A DNA stretch of 64,000 nt from Streptomyces roseolilacinus (lineage in GTDB: Bacteria > Actinomycetota > Actinomycetes > Streptomycetales > Streptomycetaceae): positions 372,001-436,000 of the forward strand of contig NZ_BMSV01000001.1 of assembly GCF_014649335.1 (NCBI RefSeq), in the 5' to 3' direction. The notes under the pieces are model-generated. The model saw only the letters and a program-made list of their open reading frames with translations, was not told the origin of the DNA and did no database searches. Of this stretch, positions 38,175 through 46,495 are shown piece after piece. Numbering within the stretch: the stretch's first letter is position 1; the number at the start of each line of letters is the position of its first letter. The position numbers and the translations under genes were made by a program.

Positions 38175-38422
38175 CCGCCCGCCGCGAGCGCAAGCAGGTA
38201 CTCCTCCGCCTCGACCCGGCGGTGTACGAGGCGCTGGCGCGCTGGGCCTCGGACGACCTGCGCAGCGCGAACTCGCAGATCGAGTTCCTGCTGCGCAGGG
38301 CACTGGCGGAGGCGGGCCGGCTGCCGTCCGCCCCGGCCCCGCTCCCCCGCCGCGGCCGCCCTCCCAAACGCCCGCCGGCCGAGGGCGAGCCGGCGGAGGG
38401 CGAACGGGCGGAGGGCGAGTAG
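38171..38422 (+). CDS. Small ribbon-helix-helix-type DNA-binding protein with acidic repeat tail
   Basis: This 83-residue protein starts at GTG 38171 inside the stop codon of the SPFH gene (GTGA). QVLLRLDPAVYEALARWASD then DLRSANSQIEFLLRRALAEAG is an Arc/CopG-type ribbon-helix-helix: a beta strand with alternating side chains and two helices. The tail has a basic AT-hook-like RRGRPPKRPP followed by PAEGEPAEGERAEGE, a five-residue acidic repeat. Such proteins repress their own operons, so the AAAGTGATATCACTTT palindrome upstream is a plausible target. It could also be a regulator or partner for the SPFH scaffold itself. Confidence 0.8.
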   Translation: MTARRERKQVLLRLDPAVYEALARWASDDLRSANSQIEFLLRRALAEAGRLPSAPAPLPRRGRPPKRPPAEGEPAEGERAEGE

Positions 38423-38736
38423 GCGGAGGGCGAACAGACGGAGAGCCGGGCCGGGAGTGGGAGCGGGACCCGACCGGGGGACCCCGGGCGGGCCCGGCGG
38501 GTAGCCGCCGGGCCCGCACCCCGTCCCCTCCCCTCCGAGCCCCTCCTCCTCGCGCCTCCGGCCGCCGCCCGAGCCCCGCTCCTCGTCCCTCCGGCCGCCG
38601 TCCCGGTCGCCCGGCCCCCGTCCGGGCCCGCTGCCCGGGTACCCCCCCCCGGCGCCGCCGGGGAACCGGGGCGTGGCGGGACGCGTCGTCGTCCGACAGG
38701 GACAGGTGTGCGAAGAGGACGGAGACGGACGGCGAC
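38423..38736. other. Intergenic region with short repeats and C-rich tract
   Basis: No gene is supported. Positions about 38388-38450 contain four imperfect GGCGGAGGGCGA repeats that run from the end of the ribbon-helix-helix gene past its stop codon, so the tail length may vary by slippage. Positions about 38520-38655 are strongly C-rich on the plus strand. The promoter for the next gene must lie in the last part. Confidence 0.45.
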
Positions 38737-39726
38737 GTGGAGGACCGGGCGGTGCGGGGTGCGCGGTGGGGGCGGGACGACCGGGGGCGGTCGACCTGGT
38801 CCCGGGGGCGGGCCGTCGCGGGGTTCGCCGCGCTGGTCGCCTGGCTGATCGTGTTCCACGCGACCGTGCCAGACCTGCCCGGTCGGCCGGGGAGCCTGCT
38901 GGAGACCTTCCTGCCGTGGCTCGGCCTGGCCGTGCCGGTGCTCGCGGCCGCCGCCCTGGTGCGCCGCTCGGCCACCGCGCTGCTCGCCGTGCTGCTGCCG
39001 GCCATGGCGTGGGGCGGGCACTTCGGGGTGCTGCTGGTGCCCGGCCCCGCCGTACGGCACGACCTGACGGTGGTGCAGCACAACGTCAGCGACGAGAACC
39101 CCGACCCGACCGGTACGGCACGGGCGCTGATGGCGGCCCGGCCGGACCTGATCGCGCTGGAGGAGGTCACCCCGACGGCGCTGCCCGCGTACCGGGCGGC
39201 GCTCTCGGCCCGGTACCCGCACCACGAGGTGCGCGGCACGGTCGGCCTCTGGTCGGCGCACCCCCTGACGGACGTGCGGGCCCTGGACATCCGGCCCCAG
39301 GGCGTGGACGCCGGCTGGCGGCGCGGGCTGAGGGCCACGGCGACGACCCCGCGTGGCGACGTCGCCGTGTACGTGGCGCACCTGCCGTCCGTGCGGCTCA
39401 CCCCGGGGCGCGGCTTCGACGCGGCCCGCCGGGACGAGAGCGCGGAGCTGCTCGGGGCCGCCCTGGCCGCCGAGCGGCTGGACCGGGTGGTGCTGCTGGG
39501 CGACCTGAACGGCACCGTCGACGACCGGGGGCTCGACCCCCTGACCTCACGCCTCGACACGGCCGGTACGGGACTGGCGTTCAGCTGGCCCGCGGCGGCG
39601 CCCCTGGCCCGCATCGACCAGGTGATGTCCCGCCGCACCGAGGTCGTCCGCGTCTGGACGCTGCCCGCGACCGGCTCCGACCACCTGCCGGTCGCCGCCC
39701 ACCTGACGTTCCAGCCCTCCGCCTAG
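38737..39726 (+). CDS. VanJ-like membrane protein with endonuclease/exonuclease/phosphatase domain
   Basis: The protein is 329 residues from GTG 38737 (GGAG about 13 bases upstream). Three hydrophobic segments at about 28-50, 62-80 and 85-108 are followed by an EEP-fold domain: VVQHNVSDENPDPTGTA, LIALEEVTP (metal-binding Glu), VAVYVAHLPSVRLTP, VVLLGDLNGTVDD (catalytic Asp/Asn) and GSDHLPVAAHL (catalytic His). The layout is that of VanJ-type proteins, which confer resistance to teicoplanin-like antibiotics in S. coelicolor, probably by acting on a lipid-linked phosphate outside the membrane. The family link is by architecture; a resistance role is not shown here. Confidence 0.8.
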   Translation: MEDRAVRGARWGRDDRGRSTWSRGRAVAGFAALVAWLIVFHATVPDLPGRPGSLLETFLPWLGLAVPVLAAAALVRRSATALLAVLLPAMAWGGHFGVLLVPGPAVRHDLTVVQHNVSDENPDPTGTARALMAARPDLIALEEVTPTALPAYRAALSARYPHHEVRGTVGLWSAHPLTDVRALDIRPQGVDAGWRRGLRATATTPRGDVAVYVAHLPSVRLTPGRGFDAARRDESAELLGAALAAERLDRVVLLGDLNGTVDDRGLDPLTSRLDTAGTGLAFSWPAAAPLARIDQVMSRRTEVVRVWTLPATGSDHLPVAAHLTFQPSA

Positions 39727-39834
39727 TCCCCCCTTCGTCGAGCCTTCCGCCGAGCCCCCGCCCGACCCTCTGCCGGGGCGCGACTGGTCCGCACGGCGGC
39801 GTACTCACCCGGGGAGCGCATCGAACAGGACAGC

Positions 39835-39851
39835 TATACATAGCGTGTATA
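39835..39851. promoter_or_regulatory. Palindrome TATACA-N5-TGTATA before the PadR gene
   Basis: TATACA (39835-39840) and TGTATA (39846-39851) form a perfect inverted repeat, 21 bp before the PadR start. PadR regulators commonly bind such AT-rich ATAC/GTAT repeats at their own promoter, so autoregulation is likely. Confidence 0.55.
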
Positions 39852-39872
39852 CGCCGGGTGTACGGTGGCCGC

Positions 39873-40406
39873 ATGTCCATCGGTCACACCCTCCTCGGCC
39901 TCCTGGAGACCGGGCCGCGCCACGGTTACGACCTCAAGCGCGCATTCGACGAGAAGTTCGGCCACGACCGGCCGCTCCACTACGGCCAGGTCTACTCGAC
40001 CATGTCCCGCCTCCTGAAGAACGGGCTCGTGGAGGTCGACGCCGTCGAGCCCGGCGAGGGTCCCGAGCGGAAGCGGTACGCGATCACCGAGGCCGGCGTC
40101 ACCGACGTCGGGCGGTGGCTGGCCAGCCCGGAGAAGCCGGAGCCGTACCTCCAGTCGACCCTCTACACGAAGGTCGTGCTCGCCCTGCTCACCGGGCGCA
40201 GCGCCACCGGCCTGCTGGACGCCCAGCGCGCCGAGCACCTGCGGCTGATGCGGGAGCTGACCCGCCGCAAGGAGGGCGGCGACCTGGCCGACCAGCTGGT
40301 CTGCGACCACGCGCTGTTCCACCTGGAAGCCGATCTGCGCTGGCTGGAACTGGCCGCCGCGCGCCTCGACCAGTTCGCCGCGACCATGCGGGGAGTGGCC
40401 GGATAA
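39873..40406 (+). CDS. PadR-family transcriptional regulator
   Basis: This 177-residue protein has the PadR winged helix: GHTLLGLLETGPRHGYDLKR, FGHDRPLHYGQVYSTMSRLL, NGLVEVDAVEPGEGPERKRYAIT. A Vir-like C-terminal dimerisation helix pair follows (LYTKVVLALLTG to ARLDQFAATMRG). PadR proteins often repress drug-efflux ABC transporters encoded next door, but here the only candidate neighbour is the VanJ-like gene upstream, and the downstream side is the oxyR gene on the other strand. ATG 39873 lies close to the palindrome, suggesting a short leader. Confidence 0.88.
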   Translation: MSIGHTLLGLLETGPRHGYDLKRAFDEKFGHDRPLHYGQVYSTMSRLLKNGLVEVDAVEPGEGPERKRYAITEAGVTDVGRWLASPEKPEPYLQSTLYTKVVLALLTGRSATGLLDAQRAEHLRLMRELTRRKEGGDLADQLVCDHALFHLEADLRWLELAAARLDQFAATMRGVAG

Positions 40407-40604
40407 CGACCCCTCCGCCGCACCGGGCGGCCGGCGGGACGGAGGCGCACGCCGGGGCGGTCGGTGCGGTGGCAGGCGGCGGTGCCGGTCGCCCTGGGGA
40501 CGGGCCTCGCCGCAGGGGGGCGGGCCGGGGACGCACCCCGCCCCGCCCGGCCCCGGCCCACCGGCCCACCGACCCACCGGCCCGCGACCCGCCCCGCCCC
40601 CGGT

Positions 40605-41573
40605 CTACTCCGCTCCGGCCGGGAGCACCCGCACCGGCAGGGACGCCAGGGCGCCCCGCAGCGCCTCGGCGAGCTCCTCGAACTCGGCGGCCCGCGCCGC
40701 GCCGGTGCGCATCGCGAGGGCGACGCGGCGGGAGGGCGCCGGGTCCGCGAAGCGGCCGGTCACCAGGCTCGGGTTGCGCCCGGTCTCGACCTTCACCGCC
40801 GTCCGCGGCAGCAGCGTCACCCCGAGTCCGCCCGCGACCAGCTGCACCAGCGTCGACAGCCCCGCCGCCGTCGTGGTGACCGCCGCGCCGTCCGTGCGTC
40901 CGGCCTCGCGGCAGATGTCGAGGGCCTGGTCGCGCAGGCAGTGGCCCTCGTCGAGCAGCAGCAGGTGCAGTTCGCGCAGCGCGTCGCGCGGGATGTCGGT
41001 GCGGCCGCCCAGCCGGTGGTCGTCGGGCGTGACCAGGACGAAGTCCTCGTCGAACAGCGGGAGCTCGGTGACGCCGGGCACGCCCAGCGGCACGGCGAGC
41101 AGCAGCACGTCCAGCCGTCCCGCGGCCAGCCCCTCCAGCAGGGAGTACGTCTGCTCCTCGTGGACCTGGAGGTCCAGGTCCGGGTAGCGGTCGTGGACGA
41201 GCCGCAGGACCGTCGGGAGCAGGTAGGGCGCGACGGTGGGGATGACGCCCAGGCGCAGCACGCCCGTGAACGGGGCCTGCACCGCCTCGGCCTCCTCCAT
41301 CAGCTCGCCCACCGCGTCCAGCACCGCCTTGGCGCGGACCGCGAGCCGCTCCCCCGCCGGCGAGAGCAGCACCTTGCGCGTCGTACGCTCGAGGAGCTGG
41401 ACACCGAGTGCCTCTTCGAGAGCCGAAACCGCGCCCGAGAGCGCGGGCTGGCTCATTCCTATCGCGGCCGCGGCATCCCGGAAGTGGAGATGCTCGGCGA
41501 CCGCCGTGAACGCCCGGAGCTGGGACAGACTCGGTTGTTTTCCTTTGTGTGGGGAATGCGCGGGGGAGACCAC
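40605..41573 (-). CDS. oxyR: LysR-family peroxide sensor OxyR
   Basis: This 322-residue regulator starts at GTG 41573 with GAAGGCGG 6 bases upstream. The N-terminal helix-turn-helix is LRAFTAVAEHLHFRDAAAAIGMS then QPALSGAVSALEEALGVQLLERT. In the sensor domain, Cys212 and Cys221 (EGHCLRDQALDIC) have exactly the spacing of the redox pair in OxyR. It is divergent from ahpC, whose promoter it should activate when oxidised. A small thiol-peroxidase regulon of this type is well known in S. coelicolor. The 10-residue hydrophilic N-terminal lead before the helix-turn-helix is normal for actinobacterial OxyR. Confidence 0.95.
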   Translation of the reverse strand: MVSPAHSPHKGKQPSLSQLRAFTAVAEHLHFRDAAAAIGMSQPALSGAVSALEEALGVQLLERTTRKVLLSPAGERLAVRAKAVLDAVGELMEEAEAVQAPFTGVLRLGVIPTVAPYLLPTVLRLVHDRYPDLDLQVHEEQTYSLLEGLAAGRLDVLLLAVPLGVPGVTELPLFDEDFVLVTPDDHRLGGRTDIPRDALRELHLLLLDEGHCLRDQALDICREAGRTDGAAVTTTAAGLSTLVQLVAGGLGVTLLPRTAVKVETGRNPSLVTGRFADPAPSRRVALAMRTGAARAAEFEELAEALRGALASLPVRVLPAGAE

Positions 41574-41703
41574 TGATAACCGCCTTCGATCAACGTGACC
41601 CAGTCTAGCTATTTCACTGATCAATGCACGCCGTGCCATGCTGGCGATCGTCCAACCCCCACGGATGACCCCACAAGGGAAATCCCCGCCACTAGGAGAG
41701 CCT
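41574..41703. promoter_or_regulatory. oxyR-ahpC divergent control region
   Basis: The 130-bp region holds two GATCAA boxes (41588-41593 and 41619-41624) flanking CTAGCTATTT. This AT-rich stretch is the likely OxyR binding zone, with overlapping promoters for oxyR and ahpC. The exact T-N11-A half-sites were not resolved. Confidence 0.55.
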
Positions 41704-42258
41704 GTGCTCACTGTCGGTGACCAGTTCCCCACGTACGACCTGACCGCCTGCGTGTCGCTGGAGAGCGGCAAGGAGTTCCAGCAGCTCGACCACAAGTCCT
41801 ACGAGGGCAAGTGGCGCGTGGTGTTCTTCTGGCCGAAGGACTTCACCTTCGTCTGCCCGACCGAGATCGCCGCGTTCGGCAAGCTGAACGACGAGTTCGC
41901 GGACCGCGACGCCCAGATCCTCGGCGTCTCCGGCGACTCGGAGTTCGTCCACCACGCCTGGCGCAAGGACCACGACGACCTGCGTGACCTGCCCTTCCCG
42001 ATGCTCGCCGACTCCAAGCACGAGCTGATGCGGGCCTGCGGCGTCGAGGGCGAGGACGGCTTCGCGCAGCGCGCCGTCTTCATCGTCGACCCGAACAACG
42101 AGATCCAGTTCGCCATGGTGACCGCCGGCTCCGTCGGCCGTAACCCCAAGGAGGTCCTGCGGGTCCTGGACGCCCTGCAGACCGACGAGCTGTGCCCGTG
42201 CAACTGGACCAAGGGCGACGAGACCCTCGACCCGGTCAAGCTGCTGGCCGGCGAGTGA
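41704..42258 (+). CDS. ahpC: Alkyl hydroperoxide reductase subunit C (peroxiredoxin)
   Basis: This 184-residue typical 2-Cys peroxiredoxin has the peroxidatic Cys51 in FTFVCPTEIAAF and the resolving cysteine near residue 165 in DELCPCNW. It reduces organic peroxides and H2O2 and is recycled by AhpD and the lipoamide or thioredoxin system. GTG 41704 has AGGAG 5-6 bases upstream. The next gene, ahpD, follows after 23 bases. The operon is divergent from oxyR and should be induced by peroxide. The RNPKEVLRVLDALQTDE end is characteristic. Confidence 0.97.
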   Translation: MLTVGDQFPTYDLTACVSLESGKEFQQLDHKSYEGKWRVVFFWPKDFTFVCPTEIAAFGKLNDEFADRDAQILGVSGDSEFVHHAWRKDHDDLRDLPFPMLADSKHELMRACGVEGEDGFAQRAVFIVDPNNEIQFAMVTAGSVGRNPKEVLRVLDALQTDELCPCNWTKGDETLDPVKLLAGE

Positions 42259-42281
42259 CCGACCGGAACGAGTGAATCACC

Positions 42282-42821
42282 ATGTCTCTTGACGACCTGA
42301 AGTCCGCCGTACCGGACTACGCGAAGGACCTGAAGCTGAACCTCGGCTCGGTCATCGGCAACAGCGACCTCCCGCAGCAGCAGCTGTGGGGCACCGTCCT
42401 GGCGTGCGCGATCGCCTCGCGCTCCCCGAGGGTGCTGGCGGAGCTGGAGCCGGAGGCGAGGGAGAACCTCAAGCCCGAGGCGTACAACGCGGCCAAGTCC
42501 GCCGCCGCCGTCATGGCGATGAACAACGTCTTCTACCGGACGCGCCACCTCCTCTCCGACCCGGAGTACGGCACGCTGCGCGCCGGTCTGCGGATGAACG
42601 TCATCGGCAACCCGGGCGTGGAGAAGGTCGACTTCGAGCTGTGGTCGCTCGCCGTCTCCGCGATCAACGGCTGCGGCCAGTGCCTGGACTCGCACGAGCA
42701 GGTGCTCCGCAAGGCGGGCGTGGAGCGCGACACGATCCAGGAGGCGTTCAAGATCGCCGCGGTGATCCAGGCGGTCGGCACGACGCTGGACGCGGAAGCG
42801 GTCCTGGCCGCCGCCGAGTAA
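42282..42821 (+). CDS. ahpD: Alkyl hydroperoxidase AhpD
   Basis: This 179-residue protein has the AhpD active site [13 protein letters not shown] with Cys131 and Cys134 and the proton-relay His138, plus Glu118 in DFELWSL. AhpD reduces oxidised AhpC and takes electrons from dihydrolipoamide. It lies 23 bases after ahpC and is followed by a 30-bp perfect hairpin, so the operon ends here. ATG 42282 follows GGAACGAGTGAATCACC; the ribosome site is weak, suggesting some coupling to ahpC. Confidence 0.96.
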   Translation: MSLDDLKSAVPDYAKDLKLNLGSVIGNSDLPQQQLWGTVLACAIASRSPRVLAELEPEARENLKPEAYNAAKSAAAVMAMNNVFYRTRHLLSDPEYGTLRAGLRMNVIGNPGVEKVDFELWSLAVSAINGCGQCLDSHEQVLRKAGVERDTIQEAFKIAAVIQAVGTTLDAEAVLAAAE

Positions 42822-42837
42822 TCGGACGGTCCGGCAA

Positions 42838-42902
42838 GCGGAACGTGACGGAAGGGCCCCACCGGCATCGACTGCCGGTGGGGCCCTTCCGTCACGTTCC
42901 GC
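42838..42902 (+). terminator. Very long perfect hairpin terminator of ahpCD
   Basis: A 30-bp perfect stem (42838-42867 with 42873-42902) around the loop TCGAC starts 16 bases after the ahpD stop. It should block transcription in both directions. Confidence 0.95.
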
Positions 42903-43030
42903 GCCATCCGCCCGCGAGCGCCTCCCCCGCCCTCGCACCCCGCGGGCCGCTCGGGCACCGCCCGCCCCCGGACGGCTCAGGCCGCTCGGGCCCGCCCGCG
43001 GAACGCCCTCCGCCGGTTCGGCGCCGTCCG

Positions 43031-43822
43031 TCACCCGGCGTCGGGCGAGGACGTGCCGTCGGGGCCGGAGGGGGCCGGGGACCTCAGCCGTTCCATGAGC
43101 TCGCGCATGTCCTCGACCATGAACTCCTTCACCCCGTCGAGCGGCGCGTGCGTCGACTCGCCGGGCGGATCGCCCGTGTCGTCGACGTACTCGTGGAGGG
43201 TGCTGACGGAGAGGCCGATCACGGCGGGCCCGTCCAGGACGACGAGTTCGGCGTACGTCCCGCCGCTGACGCTGAAGTACGCCTTGTCGCCCAGCGCCGG
43301 CACCGGCTCCGGGGCGGGCTCCTCCGGCATGGCGGCCCGGCTCTGCACCGCGTCGAACTCCGGCGCCGGGTCGATCTCCTTGTGCAGCTCGTACCGGAGG
43401 TTCGCCTCGTAGCCGGACGGGGGCTCGCCCAGCTGCACCGAGCAGTACGTCCGGTCGAGCGCCGGATGCCCGTACGCGTCGGCGTTGGTCGTGGCGCCGC
43501 GCTTGCCCAGGGCGGTGACCAGCGCGGACAGGGGGGCCTCCGCGCACAGGGCGTCGGACGCGCGGTAGCCGCCGAGGTCCGGGCCGCGCGTCTGGTACGC
43601 GGCGAGGCCCGCCGCCCACAGCACGGACGCGCCCAGGGCGCCGCCGAACGCCCACAGCCAGGGCCGGCGGTACCGTCCCCCGCCCCGCCCGGTCGGCGGG
43701 GCGCCGTCCTCGGGGTGACTTGGGTCGAGGCCGTACGGGGCGCCGCCCCGCGGTCCGTGGGCCGGCGTCGTGCCGCGCAGCGGCTCGCCCTCGTCGTCGA
43801 GCAGTTCGGGTTCGGATATCAC
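43031..43822 (-). CDS. Membrane-anchored protein of unknown function
   Basis: This 263-residue protein starts at GTG 43822, overlapping the stop of the AI-2E permease gene by four bases (GTGA). The first about 58 residues are acidic then Pro/Gly/Arg-rich and cytoplasmic. One membrane segment is at about 59-80 (PWLWAFGGALGASVLWAAGLAAY), and the rest is extracytoplasmic with paired cysteines (DALCAEAPLSALVTALGKRG, RTYCSVQLGEP). The C terminus ends in a Ser/Pro/Asp tail. The pattern resembles DUF3558-like actinobacterial surface proteins, but no family is claimed. Coupled translation suggests a link to the permease. Confidence 0.72.
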   Translation of the reverse strand: MISEPELLDDEGEPLRGTTPAHGPRGGAPYGLDPSHPEDGAPPTGRGGGRYRRPWLWAFGGALGASVLWAAGLAAYQTRGPDLGGYRASDALCAEAPLSALVTALGKRGATTNADAYGHPALDRTYCSVQLGEPPSGYEANLRYELHKEIDPAPEFDAVQSRAAMPEEPAPEPVPALGDKAYFSVSGGTYAELVVLDGPAVIGLSVSTLHEYVDDTGDPPGESTHAPLDGVKEFMVEDMRELMERLRSPAPSGPDGTSSPDAG

Positions 43823-45216
43823 GCGGTCTCCGGCCGCTCGGGACCACCGGCCCCGACGCCGCCGCCCGGTGGGGGCGGGGGCATGCCGACGTGGGTGGCC
43901 GCGAGCCGGCGCAGGGCCTGCTCCTCGCTGTACGCGCGCAGGTACCCGACGACCGTGTTGGTCACGGCGACCAGCGGGACCGCGACGACCGCGCCACCGA
44001 GGCCCGCGACGAGGCCGCCCGCCGAGACCGTCAGCACGACCGCCAGCGGGTGCACCCGCACGGCCCGGCCGAGGATGAACGGCTGGAGGACGTGCCCCTC
44101 GATCTGCTGCACCGCCAGCACCACGACGAGGACCATCAGCGCCGTGAACACCCCGTTGGTGACGAGCGCGACGACGACCGCGAGTGCGCCCGAGATCACC
44201 GCGCCCACCAGCGGGATGAAGGAGAACAGGAAGACGAACACGCCCAGCGGGACCGCGAGCGGCACGTCGAGGAAGTAGATGCCGAGCCCGATGAAGACCG
44301 CGTCGATGAGGGCGACGACCACCGTGCCGCGCACGTACGCGGTGAGGGTCCGCCAGGCGCGCGGCCCGGCGCCCGCGACACCCGGCCGGGCCTGGGCGGG
44401 CACCAGCCTGAGGAACCACTGCCAGACCTTCTTCCCGTCGTAGAGCAGGAAGAGGGTCGAGAACATCGCGAGCAGTATCCCGGTCATCACCTCGACCATG
44501 ACGGTGACGCCGGTGAGGCCCGCGGAGGTGATCTCCTCGGTGTTGGTGCCGATCGTGGCGCTGAGGTTCTCGGCGATGTCGTTGATCTGGCTCTCGGTCA
44601 CGTGGAACGGGCTGTCCAGCGCCCAGCGCTTCAGCTCCTCGATGCCGTCCCGCACGCGCGCGGAGACGTTGCCGAGGTTGTCCATGACCTGCCACACCAC
44701 GAACCAGCCGACGAGACCCATGACGACGAAGCCGAGGATGGCGGTGACCACCGTGGCGAGCCCGCGCGGCAGGCCGATCCCCCTCAGCCGGCTCACGGTC
44801 GGCTGGAGCAAGGCGGTGATGAGCAGCGCGGCGACGAAGGCGAGGACCACCAGCTGCACCGTGCTGATGACCTTCATCACCACCCACAGCGTGCCCGCGA
44901 GGACGAGCAGCCGCCAGCCGGCCTCGGCGGCGACGCGCACCCCCCAGGGGACGGCGGCCGCGGGGTCGGGCCGGGCGGCGACGGCGGGGGCGTACGCGGG
45001 GGGCGCGGGGACGATGTCCCGTGCCGGGCCGTCCGTGCCGGCGGCGTCCGCCGGTCCCGTCCCGGCGGCCGGCTTCCCCGACGGCACGCCGGCGGGGGGC
45101 ACGCCGACGGGGCCGTCGGCCTCCGCCTCGGCCTGCGCGCGGCGCTCCTCGAACCGCTGGCCCATCCGGCTCAGTCCGGCACCCAGCCGGCCGAGCCACC
45201 CTGGCACTCTCGACAT
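43819..45216 (-). CDS. AI-2E/PerM-family permease
   Basis: This 465-residue protein has a hydrophilic N terminus (about 1-85) then seven to eight membrane segments in the AI-2E transporter layout: an N-terminal pair (RLLVLAGTLWVVMKVISTV, LVVLAFVAALLITALL), LATVVTAILGFVVMGLVGWFVV, a long soluble region with a GIEELKRWALDSPFHVTESQIND segment, and a C-terminal bundle with GLGIYFLDVPLAVPLGVFVFLF, SFIPLVGAVISG and GHVLQPFILGRAVRVHPL. The family exports signals or acts as Na+/H+ antiporters; the substrate is unknown here. ATG 45216 has GGGAAG 5 bases upstream. It is first of a two-gene unit. Confidence 0.88.
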   Translation of the reverse strand: MSRVPGWLGRLGAGLSRMGQRFEERRAQAEAEADGPVGVPPAGVPSGKPAAGTGPADAAGTDGPARDIVPAPPAYAPAVAARPDPAAAVPWGVRVAAEAGWRLLVLAGTLWVVMKVISTVQLVVLAFVAALLITALLQPTVSRLRGIGLPRGLATVVTAILGFVVMGLVGWFVVWQVMDNLGNVSARVRDGIEELKRWALDSPFHVTESQINDIAENLSATIGTNTEEITSAGLTGVTVMVEVMTGILLAMFSTLFLLYDGKKVWQWFLRLVPAQARPGVAGAGPRAWRTLTAYVRGTVVVALIDAVFIGLGIYFLDVPLAVPLGVFVFLFSFIPLVGAVISGALAVVVALVTNGVFTALMVLVVVLAVQQIEGHVLQPFILGRAVRVHPLAVVLTVSAGGLVAGLGGAVVAVPLVAVTNTVVGYLRAYSEEQALRRLAATHVGMPPPPPGGGVGAGGPERPETA

Positions 45217-45328
45217 GTTCTTCCCTGCTCCCCCCGCCAGTCCCCCGGAGTTCCGGTTACCCGACCGTACACGCACGAAGCCCCTCACCGTAGGACGGCG
45301 AGGGGCTCCGGAAAGTCGTGCTGCGCTG

Positions 45329-46042
45329 TCAGTACCAGTGGTTGGCCTGCCAGAACGACCAGGCGCCGCAGGGGCTGCCGTAGCGCTCGTTCATGTAGTT
45401 GAGGCCCCACTTGATCTGGGTGGCGGGGTTGGTCTGCCAGTCGGCGCCCGCGGAGGCCATCTTGGACCCGGGGAGCGCCTGGACCAGGCCGTACGCGCCG
45501 GACGAGGGGTTCTGGGCCCGGTAGTTCCAGCTGGACTCGTGGTCCACTATGTTGCTGAAGCACTGGAACTGGCCGCCCGGCACCATCTGGCGGGCCATGG
45601 CCTGCACTTCGGCGACGGAGTACGAGGACTGGGCGGCGAAGGACGACGCGTCGCGGACCGCGTCGCGGCTGGCCCGCTCCCGCTTCTCACGCTCCTCGCG
45701 TTCCTTGCGCTCCTTCTCGGCGGCCTCCTTCTCCGCGGCGGCCTTCTTCGCCTCGGCGTCCTTGGCTGCCTGGAGGCGCGCGGCCTCCCAGGCGGACTGC
45801 TGGGCGGCGGTGTCCGCCGCGGCGGCCTGCGCCTCGGCTTGCTGCGTCAGCGAGGCGACCTGGACCTGCGCCTGCTGACCGGCGGGTATGTCGGCGAGGA
45901 GGGTCGCGTCGGCGGCGGTCGCCTCGAACTTCTCCGGCTGCGTCGCCTGCGGGTCGCCCGCGGCGACACCGACGACGGCGCCGACAGTGGTGACCGCGGT
46001 GGCCGAAGCCACCGCGAATCCCCGGACCGAGATCCGGCTCAC
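45329..46042 (-). CDS. Secreted lytic transglycosylase (SLT-type) with coiled-coil
   Basis: This 237-residue protein starts at GTG 46042 with GGAAGG close upstream. A signal peptide (RGFAVASATAVTTVGAVVGVA) leads to a Gln/Ala-rich segment and a long charged helix (AKDAEAKKAAAEKEAAEKER then KEREEREKRERA, about 90-125), a coiled coil. The C-terminal catalytic domain (about 145-237) has the Glu in DHESSWNYRAQN, SGAYGLVQALPGSKM, QIKWGLNYMNERYG and ends WSFWQANHWY. It should cut glycan strands outside the cell. Streptomyces has several of these; some are controlled by c-di-AMP riboswitches, but I could not see such a structure upstream. Confidence 0.9.
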   Translation of the reverse strand: MSRISVRGFAVASATAVTTVGAVVGVAAGDPQATQPEKFEATAADATLLADIPAGQQAQVQVASLTQQAEAQAAAADTAAQQSAWEAARLQAAKDAEAKKAAAEKEAAEKERKEREEREKRERASRDAVRDASSFAAQSSYSVAEVQAMARQMVPGGQFQCFSNIVDHESSWNYRAQNPSSGAYGLVQALPGSKMASAGADWQTNPATQIKWGLNYMNERYGSPCGAWSFWQANHWY

Positions 46043-46495
46043 ACGGTTTCCTTCCAGCATCGCCCGCACAGGTGACCTCGCGGGCGCGATCGTGCCCCTG
46101 ACGCTGATCCCCCCACTCGCTGGGTCACGGGGGACACGGGCCCGGTGGGCGACTCCCCTGCGGGAGCGCCGCGTGGTGCTCGGGCGGCATACGGCGGACG
46201 GCTGTTGAGTTGTGCTGCCACGGGTCCGTGAGGATGTGGCTGTGCCGCATGCGGGGCCTGACGGAAGCAAGACTCTGCCGGAAGGCGCTGACGCAAGGCA
46301 ATTCTTCACCGCGTGTGAAAGCTCACACCGCGCCCGCCCCGGGAGTTTGGGCGAAAGGGGCGCGCGGCGTGACGCCGCCCGGCTAAGCTCTCACGCTTCG
46401 CCGGGCGGCGCCCACGGACCAACTCCGTTATGTACCTTTTGACTGGCGGCCGGTCAGTTCGCGACGACCCCGCCGCCCGCCACTCTCCCCCCTGC
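46043..46495. other. 453-bp intergenic region upstream of the transglycosylase gene
   Basis: It holds the transglycosylase promoter, a long leader, and the phoH terminator at 46373-46410. No gene is supported. The leader is long enough for a structured RNA, and I looked for a ydaO-type (c-di-AMP) motif by eye without finding a convincing one. The segment 46255-46330 is the least GC-rich part and probably contains the promoter. Confidence 0.45.
46373..46410 (-). terminator. Terminator of phoH
   Basis: CGCCGCCCGGC (46373-46383) pairs with GCCGGGCGGCG (46400-46410) about 85 bases downstream of the phoH stop. Confidence 0.65.

Noticed and set aside
46043-46330. c-di-AMP (ydaO-type) riboswitch before the transglycosylase gene
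   Set aside because: Expected from related genes, but I could not find the conserved sequence blocks by eye; a covariance-model search would decide.
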